Assembly (NCBI GenBank): GCA_945872195.1
Contig: CAMBZO010000079.1
Coordinates: forward strand, 1-9,058
From: Akkermansia muciniphila
GTDB lineage: Bacteria > Verrucomicrobiota > Verrucomicrobiia > Limisphaerales > SXTU01
DNA: 9,058 nucleotides
Reading direction: 5' to 3'
Part shown: piece by piece, positions 1 to 6,110 of the stretch
How the letters are laid out: the number at the start of each line of letters is the position of its first letter
Position numbering within the stretch: position 1 is the stretch's first letter
Translations under genes and position numbers: made by a program
Notes under the pieces: model-generated
What the model saw: the letters and a program-made list of their open reading frames with translations, nothing else
Database searches by the model: none
Told to the model about the DNA's origin: nothing

Positions 1-98
1 CCGCCGAGCTGCGGGAGGACCAGCTTGCCGACCATCGGCTCGACCCAGAATAGCAGCGCGGCGCTCCAGAAAAGGGTGATGGCGAAGAGTGTGGTCAC
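1..98 (-). CDS. Fused MFS/spermidine synthase-like membrane protein, N-terminal fragment
   Basis: The minus-strand frame is open from the left edge up to an in-frame TAG at 185-183. The best start is GTG at 98-96, giving 32 codons before the window ends. The visible peptide is a hydrophobic first helix followed by FWVEPMVGKLVLPQLG. This resembles the N-terminal hallmark of large bacterial proteins that join an MFS-like membrane domain to a spermidine-synthase-like methyltransferase domain. Only this segment is visible, so the enzymatic half cannot be checked. The gene is divergent from lnt. An AGGAGG at 166-161 (minus strand) lies only 2 nt before an in-frame CTG at 158-156, so an upstream non-standard start is possible; there is no ATG. 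The family call is recognition of one motif and is moderate at best. Confidence 0.55.
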   Translation of the reverse strand, partial: MTTLFAITLFWSAALLFWVEPMVGKLVLPQLG

Positions 99-235
99 GC
101 GGCGGACGCGCGGACTGTAGGCAGGCAGCGTGCGGCAGGCAAGGCGCGGGCGCGGCAGTTCCTCCTGCTTGTAATCCTGATCCTAATCCTGCTCCGCTGT
201 GACGACCGGGACCGGAGTGCCAGCCGACTTCAAAA
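99..235. other. Divergent intergenic region between the MFS/spermidine synthase-like gene and lnt
   Basis: This 137-base spacer must hold the promoters of both divergent genes, but I see no clear -35/-10 pair. It contains a near-tandem repeat of TAATCCTG (172-179 and 184-191). No other structure was recognised. Confidence 0.3.
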
Positions 236-2017
236 ATGCGGCGCGTCTGCGTTCGGCCAGGTCCGCTGCGGAGTTGCCACCACGCGGGCTGTCCGGCGAA
301 GCTCCCGGGGTTGAACGAGTTTTTCCAACGCCACGAAACCGGCGCTCGCCGGGCGCTCGCCGTCGTCGCAGGGCTGCTGCTGGCGGCGGCGTTTCCGAAG
401 CTGGGCATCGCTGGGCTCGCGTGGGTCGCGCCGGGACTGCTGCTCTTCAGCGCGGCCGGGCAGCCGGCGAAGGTCGCGTTCCGGCTCGGTTGGCTCGGCG
501 GATTCGCTTTTCACCTCGCAGCGTTGCATTGGCTGCTGTCCATCCCGGTGACGGGCTTTCCGATTCTGGGCTGGCTGGCGTTGAGCGCGTATGCGGCGGT
601 GTATCCCGGGCTATGGGTGTGGCTGTGCTGGCGGCTCGCGCCCGTGCCGGCGGCTTCCAGCCGCCGGCCCGACGCAACCGACAGAGAAGAGGTGGCGACC
701 TATGGGCAAAGCACGGCGTGGGCGTTGAAGTGCGCGGTGCTGTGGGTGGCGCTGGAAACCATTCTCGGTTGTGTGCTGACGGGATTTCCGTGGCTCGCGC
801 TGGGCGTGTCGCAGCACAAGCTGGTGCCACTGATTCAAATCGCGTCGGTCGCGGGAGTTGCGGGCGTGTCGTTTTTGGTGGTGTGGTTCGCCGTGACGGG
901 GGCTGGGGACATGGCAGGCCTGTTGCGTCAGCGCGGCGGTTTTTGGAAACGGAGATTGGCCTGTTTGCTACCCCTTTTCGTTGCAGTAGTCGCAGCCGCA
1001 TGGGGATTGAGCCGGTTTGCTTTTTCCCTCCAGCGGATGACTCCCTACGGGCAACACAGCGTCACGCTCGCCCTCGTCCAGCCCAGCATCCCGCAGACGA
1101 TGATTTGGAACCCGGCGGAGAAGACCAACCGCTTCGCCAAGCTGATGCAGCTCTCCGAACTCGCGCTCGCCACCAAGCCCGCCGTGCTGGTCTGGCCCGA
1201 GGCCGCGCTCCCGGAGCTGAACGATGAGAGCTTTCGCGCCATCACGAACCTCGTCGCCACGCACAAGGTCTGGATGGTCTTCGGCGCGGACGACTACGAG
1301 CTGAAACCCGGCGCGCTGCGCGACTCGAACCAGTCGTCGGACTACCAGTTCTTCAACTCCGCGTTCCTCCTCTCGCCGGAGGGCAAGGTTGTATCCAGCT
1401 ACCGCAAGCGCCGCCTCGTCCTCTTTGGCGAATACATCCCGCTCGTGGACTGGCTGCCGTTCCTGAAGTGGTTCACACCGATTCAAAGCGGCTTCACGGC
1501 GGGCAAGGAGCCGGTGGCCTTCGCTCTCGGAGCATCGCGCCGCAAAGACGATCGTGCCGACCACTTGCAGTCGCCGACCCTTCGCGCCGGGATGCTGATT
1601 TGCTTCGAGGACGCGATGGCTGCGACCGCGCGGGACAGCGCGGCCGACGCGGACTTCCTGCTGAACCTCACCAACGACGGCTGGTTCGGCGAGGGTGTGC
1701 AACAGTTCCAACACGCGGCCCACAGCGTCCTCCGCGCGGTGGAGAACGGCCGGCCCGTCGTGCGCTGCACGAACAACGGCCTGACCTGTTGGATGGACGA
1801 GCACGGATTCATGCACGACCTCGGCGTGGGCGACACGACGGATGTGTATGGCACCGGCTTCCGCGTGGTGAAGCTGTCTGTCCCCGCGCCCGGCTCGCGA
1901 CAGCCTACCTTCTACCAGCGGCACGGGGATTGGTTTGGCTGGGGTTGTGTCTTTGTCGCGCTGGGATTGGTGCTGCTTCAATTCCGGCAACGTCCGCCTC
2001 TTCCGTCGCAATCGTAA
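236..2017 (+). CDS. lnt: Apolipoprotein N-acyltransferase
   Basis: Lnt transfers an acyl chain from phospholipid to the N-terminal Cys of diacylated apolipoproteins at the periplasmic face of the inner membrane. The 593-residue product has several hydrophobic segments (roughly residues 40-255) and then a nitrilase-type domain. The catalytic triad is visible: Glu322 in LVWPEAALPE, Lys391 in SYRKRRLVLFGEY, and Cys456 in GMLICFEDA. The conserved LTNDGWFG and GRPVVRCTNNG blocks follow, then a C-terminal membrane helix (about 568-582). The ATG at 236 is the first start in frame, but residues 1-25 are Cys/His-rich and unlike an Lnt N-terminus. A TTG at 311 would give a more typical one (MNEFFQRHETGARR). 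The segment around residues 137-155 is a non-conserved loop encoded partly by a perfect palindrome (646-668), possibly a repeat insertion. The next gene encodes a lipoprotein, a plausible Lnt substrate. Confidence 0.93.
   Translation: MRRVCVRPGPLRSCHHAGCPAKLPGLNEFFQRHETGARRALAVVAGLLLAAAFPKLGIAGLAWVAPGLLLFSAAGQPAKVAFRLGWLGGFAFHLAALHWLLSIPVTGFPILGWLALSAYAAVYPGLWVWLCWRLAPVPAASSRRPDATDREEVATYGQSTAWALKCAVLWVALETILGCVLTGFPWLALGVSQHKLVPLIQIASVAGVAGVSFLVVWFAVTGAGDMAGLLRQRGGFWKRRLACLLPLFVAVVAAAWGLSRFAFSLQRMTPYGQHSVTLALVQPSIPQTMIWNPAEKTNRFAKLMQLSELALATKPAVLVWPEAALPELNDESFRAITNLVATHKVWMVFGADDYELKPGALRDSNQSSDYQFFNSAFLLSPEGKVVSSYRKRRLVLFGEYIPLVDWLPFLKWFTPIQSGFTAGKEPVAFALGASRRKDDRADHLQSPTLRAGMLICFEDAMAATARDSAADADFLLNLTNDGWFGEGVQQFQHAAHSVLRAVENGRPVVRCTNNGLTCWMDEHGFMHDLGVGDTTDVYGTGFRVVKLSVPAPGSRQPTFYQRHGDWFGWGCVFVALGLVLLQFRQRPPLPSQS
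646..668. repeat. Perfect palindrome inside lnt
   Basis: GCCGGCGGCT (646-655), spacer TCC, then AGCCGCCGGC (659-668) make a perfect 10-bp inverted repeat with a 3-nt loop. It encodes part of the loop AASSRRP between two membrane segments of Lnt, so it is tolerated in frame. Its form fits a REP-like dispersed palindrome that inserted into coding sequence; that is inference from one copy. Confidence 0.6.
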
Positions 2018-2110
2018 ACTTGCTCTTACGCAAAATCCTCCAAGACTCGATTCTGGGGCTATTGAAGGTTGAATCCGCCGGAGCGCTTGCCTAGCCTGCA
2101 CCACCAAGCA
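2018..2110 (+). other. lnt-livK intergenic region
   Basis: A 93-base spacer on the same strand. It is A+T-richer than the flanking genes and could carry a promoter for the transporter genes, but no convincing -35/-10 pair, terminator hairpin or Shine-Dalgarno was found. An in-frame TTG at 2069 would add 14 residues in front of the signal peptide and is unlikely to be the start. Confidence 0.3.
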
Positions 2111-3298
2111 ATGAAAACTCAATTCACACGCCGCCATGCCCTCGCGGCGATGGCTATTTCCACTGGCTCCATCCTCACCGCCTGCAAGAAGCCCGACGAG
2201 GCGAGCAAGGGCAGTGGCGGTGGAAAGGGTTCCGCAAGCGAGGTCATCAAGGTCGGTGAGTTCGCCTCGCTCACGGGCAAGGAGGCCACGTTCGGCCAGT
2301 CGTCGCACAAGGGCACGCTGCTCGCCATCGAGGAGCTCAACGCCGCCGGTGGCGTGCTGGGCCGGAAGTTCGACCTCATCACCGAGGACACGCAATCCAA
2401 GCAGGGCGAGTCGGCCAGCGTCGTGCGCAAGCTCATCTCGCGCGACAAGGTCATCGCGGTGCTGGGCGAAGTCGCGTCGGGCCGCTCGCTCGAAGCCGCG
2501 CCGATTTGCCAGAACGCCAAGGTGCCGATGATTTCGCCCAGCTCGACAAACCCGAAGGTCACCGAGGTCGGCGACTTCGTCTTCCGCGTCTGCTTCATCG
2601 ACCCCTTCCAAGGCACGGTGATGGCGCTCTTCGCTAAGAACACGCTCAAGGCCAAAAACGTCGCCGTGCTCACGGACGCTGCCGCGCCCTACAGCGTCGG
2701 CCTGGCCACGTTCTTCAAGGAGAAGTTCGTCGCGGACGGCGGCAAGGTTTCCGTGGAACAGAAGTTCAGCAGCGGCGACAAGGACTTCAAAGCCCAGCTC
2801 ACCGCCATCAAAGCCGCGAACCCCGATGCCATTTTCGCCCCGTGTTACTACACGGAGGCCGGCCTCATCACGCAGCAGGCGCGTCAGCTCGGCATCAACC
2901 TCCCCATCTTCGGCGGCGACGGCTGGGAAGCACCGGAGCTGCTGCAAATCGGCGGCAAGGCGATGGACGGCACGTTCTACTCCACGCACTACTCGCCCGA
3001 GGACAAGGCCGAGATGGTCCAGACCTTCGTGCAGAAGTTCAAAGCCCGCTGGAAGGGCGAAGTCCCCGACGCGATGGCCGCACTCGGCTACGACTCCGCG
3101 CTCGTCCTCGCCGACGCCATCAAGCGCGCCGGCGGCACCGATGGCCCGAAGCTCCGCGACGCCCTCGCGGCAACGAAGGACTTTGTCGGCATCACCGGCA
3201 AGACGACGCTCGACGCCAAGCGCAACGCGACGAAGCCGGCGGTCATCATCGAGGTGAAGGACGGGAAGTTTGTTTACAAGGAGACCGTGAATCCGTGA
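2111..3298 (+). CDS. livK: ABC transporter substrate-binding lipoprotein, branched-chain amino acid (LivJ/LivK) type
   Basis: This 395-residue protein is the extracytoplasmic binding component of a HAAT-family (hydrophobic amino acid) ABC importer. The ATG at 2111 puts a signal peptide at the N-terminus with twin arginines at residues 7-8 (TRRHALAAM) and a lipobox LTAC with Cys25. It is therefore probably a lipoprotein and may be a Tat substrate. A Gly/Ser/Lys linker follows (about 30-42), then a Peripla_BP_6 fold: VIKVGEFASLTG at the start, GEVASGRS, and the ligand-loop-like ISPSSTNP. The C-terminal lobe contains IFGGDGWEAPELL. Length and order fit LivJ/K-like proteins. The substrate cannot be fixed from sequence: branched-chain amino acids, other amino acids, amides or short carboxylates are possible. 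Two permease genes follow, but a repeat-flanked cassette begins three bases after the stop codon. Confidence 0.88.
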   Translation: MKTQFTRRHALAAMAISTGSILTACKKPDEASKGSGGGKGSASEVIKVGEFASLTGKEATFGQSSHKGTLLAIEELNAAGGVLGRKFDLITEDTQSKQGESASVVRKLISRDKVIAVLGEVASGRSLEAAPICQNAKVPMISPSSTNPKVTEVGDFVFRVCFIDPFQGTVMALFAKNTLKAKNVAVLTDAAAPYSVGLATFFKEKFVADGGKVSVEQKFSSGDKDFKAQLTAIKAANPDAIFAPCYYTEAGLITQQARQLGINLPIFGGDGWEAPELLQIGGKAMDGTFYSTHYSPEDKAEMVQTFVQKFKARWKGEVPDAMAALGYDSALVLADAIKRAGGTDGPKLRDALAATKDFVGITGKTTLDAKRNATKPAVIIEVKDGKFVYKETVNP

Positions 3299-3301
3299 GG
3301 G

Positions 3302-3335
3302 GAGTTGATAGTTGGGGAGTTGATGGTTGATAGAC
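3302..3335 (+). repeat. Left terminal inverted repeat of the four-helix-bundle cassette
   Basis: The arm is built from short units GTTGATA / GTTGGGGA / GTTGATG / GTTGATA. It starts three bases after the livK stop codon. It is a perfect inverted match to 3733-3766; the match ends at 3301/3767 on the outside and 3336/3732 on the inside. Confidence 0.9.
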
Positions 3336-3356
3336 CCCATCGAATCCGGGTGCGCT

Positions 3357-3725
3357 ATGTTTAACTTTGAGAAACTCGATGTCTGGCAGCGGGCCAATGG
3401 GTTTGCCGACCTCGTTTACAAAGTGACCAAAACCTTTCCCGAAGATGAGCGGTTCGGTTTGACCAACCAGATGCGGCGTGCGGCGGTGTCCGTCTCTTCT
3501 AATATCGCGGAAGGCAGCGCCCGCTCCTCTCGGAACGACAACGCCCGGTTCCTCGAAATCGCCACCGGCTCCTTATTTGAAGTGGTCGCTCAAAGTTTTA
3601 TCAGCCGCCGGCAGGGTTTCTTGACCGAGCCTGATTTCAAAACCATCTACGCCACCGCCGACGAATTGGGCCGCATGCTCAGTGGCCTCCGCCGCTCCCT
3701 TCGCGAGTCCGCGCGAACTGAGTGA
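3357..3725 (+). CDS. Four-helix bundle protein (S23 / 23S rRNA intervening-sequence protein family)
   Basis: This 122-residue protein begins FNFEKLDVWQRANGFADLVY and carries the family signature FGLTNQMRRAAVSVSSNIAEG (residues about 36-56) followed by RFLEIATGSLFE. Length and motif order fit the S23-type four-helix bundle family (TIGR02436). Members are encoded in intervening sequences of 23S rRNA, and the Avd accessory protein of diversity-generating retroelements is related. Biochemical function is not established for most members; the basic surface suggests nucleic-acid binding. I chose the ATG at 3357 because the family starts right there; an in-frame TTG at 3327 lies inside the left inverted repeat. 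The gene is enclosed by 34-bp inverted repeats and interrupts a transporter operon, an unusual place for a housekeeping gene. Its 3' end overlaps, in another frame, the only GTG available upstream of livH. Confidence 0.88.
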   Translation: MFNFEKLDVWQRANGFADLVYKVTKTFPEDERFGLTNQMRRAAVSVSSNIAEGSARSSRNDNARFLEIATGSLFEVVAQSFISRRQGFLTEPDFKTIYATADELGRMLSGLRRSLRESARTE

Positions 3726-4659
3726 ACGGCCCGTCTATCAACCATCAACTCCCCAACTATCAACTCTTCTGACCGAGTTCCTCCAACAGCTCATCAATGG
3801 CCTCTCGCTCGGCGCGATCTACGCTCTCATCGCGCTGGGCTACACGATGGTTTATGGCGTGCTGCGCTTCATCAACTTCGCGCATAGCGACGTGTTCATG
3901 GTCGGGTCGTTCGCCGGCTTCTACATCGGGCGGGGGATGCCGAAGGAGTCCTTCGCGACAGGCTTCCTCGCACTCGCGGGCGCGATGGTTGTGTGCGCTT
4001 TGCTCGGCGTCACGATTGAGCGGTTGGCCTACCGCCCGCTGCGCAACCGCTCCAAGCTCACCGTCCTCATCACGGCCATTGGAGTCTCACTGCTGCTGGA
4101 GAATCTCGGCCAGTTCATCTTCGGCGCGGCGCCGAAGGCGTTTCCCACGCTCTTCCCCGTCCACACGTTTAACGTCGCCGGTCTCGTCATCGGCTCGAAC
4201 CAAATCGTCGTGCTCGTCGTCGCGCTCGCGTTGCTGGGTGCGCTGCAATACATCGTGCTGCGGACCAAGGTCGGCACCGCCATGCGCGCCGTCTCCTTCA
4301 ACCCGCAGGCCGCCTCACTCGTGGGCATCAACAACGACCGCATCATCTCCTTCACCTTCGCGCTCGGCTCCGCACTGGCGGCGGCGGGCGGCATCCTCTA
4401 CTCGCTGAACTATCAGGCTATTGACCCGCTCATGGGCGTCCTGCCGGGGCTGAAGGCGTTCGTCGCGGCGGTGCTCGGCGGCATCGGCAACATCCCCGGC
4501 GCGGCGCTCGGCGGTCTGCTGATCGGGGTGATCGAGACCTTCGTCAACGGCAGCCGCTTCAGCACCTTCACGGACGCGATTGCCTTCGCCATCCTCATCG
4601 GCATCCTGCTCTTCCGCCCGGCGGGCTTGCTGGGCAAGCTGCAAGTGGAGAAAGTCTGA
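3682..4659 (+). CDS. livH: Branched-chain amino acid ABC transporter permease LivH
   Basis: LivH is one of two inner-membrane permease subunits of HAAT importers. The conserved protein begins at LTEFLQQLINGLSLGAIYALIALGY (numbering from GTG 3682, about residue 30), followed by the hallmark TMVYGVLRFINFAHSDVFM and multiple membrane helices. The cytoplasmic coupling loop is RTKVGTAMRAVSFNPQAASLVGI, and the C-terminus LLFRPAGLLGK is typical. The start is a problem: GTG 3682 is the only ATG/GTG/TTG before TM1, and it adds about 29 residues encoded by the end of the four-helix-bundle gene and the right inverted repeat. The conserved part would fit a start at CTG 3769 (296 residues), a rare codon. 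The next in-frame ATG (3847) lies inside TM1. The true start is unresolved; the permease identity is firm. Confidence 0.9.
   Translation: MASAAPFASPRELSERPVYQPSTPQLSTLLTEFLQQLINGLSLGAIYALIALGYTMVYGVLRFINFAHSDVFMVGSFAGFYIGRGMPKESFATGFLALAGAMVVCALLGVTIERLAYRPLRNRSKLTVLITAIGVSLLLENLGQFIFGAAPKAFPTLFPVHTFNVAGLVIGSNQIVVLVVALALLGALQYIVLRTKVGTAMRAVSFNPQAASLVGINNDRIISFTFALGSALAAAGGILYSLNYQAIDPLMGVLPGLKAFVAAVLGGIGNIPGAALGGLLIGVIETFVNGSRFSTFTDAIAFAILIGILLFRPAGLLGKLQVEKV
3733..3766 (-). repeat. Right terminal inverted repeat of the four-helix-bundle cassette
   Basis: Exact reverse complement of 3302-3335. It starts eight bases after the four-helix-bundle stop codon and ends two bases before CTG 3769, where the livH-like sequence begins. 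If livH starts at GTG 3682, this arm is translated as PVYQPSTPQLST. Confidence 0.9.
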
Positions 4660-4666
4660 ACCCATG

Positions 4667-4761
4667 GCGAACTGCGAACTGCGAATTGCGAATGAACCGG
4701 CCGGCCGCACCAAGCGCGTTCGTCGCACGCATTCACCATGCGAACTTCGCCATTCCCAATT
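4667..4761. repeat. GCGAA-type heptamer repeat with imperfect inverted arm at the livH/livM junction
   Basis: Four consecutive heptamers (GCGAACT, GCGAACT, GCGAATT, GCGAATG) occupy 4667-4694. AATTGCGAATG (4684-4694) pairs with CATTCCCAATT (4751-4761) at 10 of 11 positions, and ATGGCGAA (4664-4671) recurs inverted at 4746-4753. The unit covers the whole livH-livM spacer and runs over the first ATG of the livM frame (4738). Confidence 0.6.
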
Positions 4762-5775
4762 TCCCCAGTGATTCCGCGCTCCCAAGTCGTCCTCCTCTCC
4801 GCCATCGCCATCGCCGGCTTGCTCGCCGCCTGCGCGTCGCGCATTGATGACTACTTCGCCCTCATCATCTCGAACATCGGCATCAACATCATCCTCGCCG
4901 TCAGCCTGAACCTCATCAACGGCTACACCGGGCAGTTCTCGCTCGGGCACGCGGGCTTCATGGCGGTGGGCGCTTACACGGCGGCAGCCATCACGATGTT
5001 CGCTGGGCCGAAGTTCGCGCCCGCTCTCACGCAGGGCGCAGGCATTCACGTGCTCTTCCCGCTTGCGCTCGTGGGCGGCGGACTCGCTGCGGCATTGGCC
5101 GGCATGCTCGTGGGTGCGCCGTCGCTCCGGCTCAAGGGCGATTACCTCGCCATCGTCACGCTCGGCTTCGGCGAAATCATCCGCGTCATTTTCCGCAACG
5201 TGGACTCGCTCGGCGGCGCGCTGGGGCTGAACGGCATTCCCGCCTACACGAATTTGTTCTGGGTCTATGCCTTCGCCGCGCTGACGGTCTATGTCGTCGT
5301 GAGCCTGGTGAACTCGACTTACGGGCGCGGCTTCCTCGCCGTGCACGACGACGAGATCGCCGCCGAGGCCATGGGCATCAACACCACGCACTACAAGATC
5401 ACCGCGTTCGTCGTGGGCGCGTTCTTCGCCGGCGTGGCGGGTGGGCTGTATGGGCACTCCATCCTCACCATCGCGCCGACGGGCTTCGACTTCATGCGCT
5501 CCATCGAGATCGTGGTGATGGTCATCCTCGGCGGCATGGGCAACACCACCGGCGTCATCATCGCCGCCGTGCTGCTGACGCTACTGCCCGAGGGCCTGCG
5601 AATGCTCGCGGGCGCGCCCGTGTCCCTGCCCTTCTCCGCGCCGTTCAACAACCTCAAGTGGATCGCCGAAACGCGGATGATCATCTACTCGCTGCTGGTC
5701 ATCGTGCTGATGCTGGCGCGGCCACAGGGGATGTTCTCGTGGACCAAGCGCACCGCGACGAAGCCGGGGAGCTAG
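4738..5775 (+). CDS. livM: Branched-chain amino acid ABC transporter permease LivM
   Basis: LivM is the second permease of the HAAT importer and pairs with LivH in the inner membrane. The 345-residue product has about ten hydrophobic segments, the conserved block GYTGQFSLGHAGF (residues 62-74), and the ATPase-coupling loop LRLKGDYLAIVTLGFGEIIRV (about 130-150). HDDEIAAEAMGINTTHYK and VMVILGGMGNTTG match the family. The ATG at 4738 lies inside the GCGAA repeat, so residues 1-10 (RTSPFPISP) are repeat-derived. GTG 4768 (VIPRSQVVLL) may be the native start and gives a more usual N-terminus. livM sits 78 bases after livH. The ATPase genes livG and livF, which commonly follow, are absent here. Confidence 0.9.
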   Translation: MRTSPFPISPVIPRSQVVLLSAIAIAGLLAACASRIDDYFALIISNIGINIILAVSLNLINGYTGQFSLGHAGFMAVGAYTAAAITMFAGPKFAPALTQGAGIHVLFPLALVGGGLAAALAGMLVGAPSLRLKGDYLAIVTLGFGEIIRVIFRNVDSLGGALGLNGIPAYTNLFWVYAFAALTVYVVVSLVNSTYGRGFLAVHDDEIAAEAMGINTTHYKITAFVVGAFFAGVAGGLYGHSILTIAPTGFDFMRSIEIVVMVILGGMGNTTGVIIAAVLLTLLPEGLRMLAGAPVSLPFSAPFNNLKWIAETRMIIYSLLVIVLMLARPQGMFSWTKRTATKPGS

Positions 5776-6110
5776 CATAATCGATCACGGATAAGCCTCA
5801 GCTCCCTGCCTTGCTTGACGGCGGAAACCACAGGAGTGACCGATGCCCACCATCGGGCACGTGGCGGAATGGCAGACGCGCTGGACTTAGGATTCAGAAT
5901 TCGCCGATTTCAAGGGGTTGCATTGCGTTTCAGTGAAGTGAATTTCCAAGGCCGTGTTTATTGGTCGGAGTGCGCGTGGCTGACCACGGCCCATTCGTCT
6001 GAACTGCGCGAGTCGCGAGCGCGGAGTCACCGAGGATGCTCGATGGGTAACGCCGAAGGTTCAATTGTCGAAGTGCTTCCAGCGGCCCTGACGCCGTGCT
6101 AAAACGTGCC
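5776..6110. other. Spacer between livM and the aldehyde dehydrogenase gene
   Basis: This 335-base stretch contains the tRNA-Leu 5' half at 5855-5897 and no convincing protein gene. The short open frames here translate the tRNA sequence and have no family signature. From 5898 to 6110 there are inverted-repeat pairs (GGCCGTG 5950-5956 with CACGGCC 5985-5991; CGTGG 5975-5979 with CCACG 5984-5988) that cannot form together. No clear promoter was identified, though one for the downstream gene is expected. Confidence 0.5.
5855..5897 (+). pseudogene. tRNA-Leu(UAG) 5' half, truncated after the anticodon stem
   Basis: The sequence reproduces tRNA positions 1-43. The 5' acceptor strand is GGGCACG (5855-5861), followed by T8 G9 and a D-stem GCG (5864-5866) paired with CGC (5877-5879), with GG in the D-loop. 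The anticodon stem is CTGGA/TTCAG (5881-5885 and 5893-5897, one G-U pair). The loop CTTAGGA gives anticodon UAG (5888-5890), reading CUA leucine codons. After 5897 no variable arm, T-arm (TTCRA loop) or matching 3' acceptor CGTGCCC follows within 200 bases. It is therefore a truncated copy and probably not a functional tRNA. It may mark a recombination or integration junction. Identity of the half is strong; the cause of truncation is unknown. Confidence 0.7.

Larger units (their letters stand above)
3302..3766. mobile_element. Four-helix-bundle cassette bounded by 34-bp perfect inverted repeats
   Basis: Positions 3302-3335 and 3733-3766 are exact reverse complements over 34 bases. Between them is one small gene (3357-3725), leaving 21 bases before it and 7 after it. 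The unit is 465 bp long and sits between the livK stop (3296-3298) and the first conserved livH codons (from about 3772), where these genes are normally adjacent. The 60 bases 3421-3480 are about 53% G+C by count, against 70% in 2461-2520 of livK, consistent with foreign origin. No transposase is present and no obvious target-site duplication is seen. That it moves is inferred from this architecture. Confidence 0.7.

Noticed and set aside
968..3397. A very long minus-strand open frame (809 codons) opposite lnt and livK
   Set aside because: Its translation is Arg/Glu/Leu/Ala-rich with no domain signature and lies antisense to two well-supported genes; high G+C produces such open antisense frames.
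3296..3775. Target-site duplication flanking the four-helix-bundle cassette
   Set aside because: The bases outside the arms (TGAGGG on the left, TTCTGA on the right) share only the trivial TGA; no convincing direct repeat is present.
4667..4694. CRISPR-like array
   Set aside because: The heptamers are directly adjacent with no spacers and no cas genes are nearby.
4315..5457. Minus-strand open frame of 380 codons across the livH/livM junction
   Set aside because: Antisense to two permeases with clear family motifs; it also runs through the intergenic repeat and has low-complexity charged composition.
5842..5897. Possible permuted tRNA: TGCCCACCA at 5844-5852 just before the 5' half looks like a 3' acceptor end plus discriminator and CCA
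   Set aside because: Only 5 of 7 acceptor pairs form, no T-arm or TTCRA loop lies upstream of it, and only two bases separate the parts. It is probably coincidence.
5815..6102. Plus-strand 95-codon open frame containing GGMADALDLG
   Set aside because: This peptide is simply the translated tRNA-Leu sequence; the remainder has no recognisable family.
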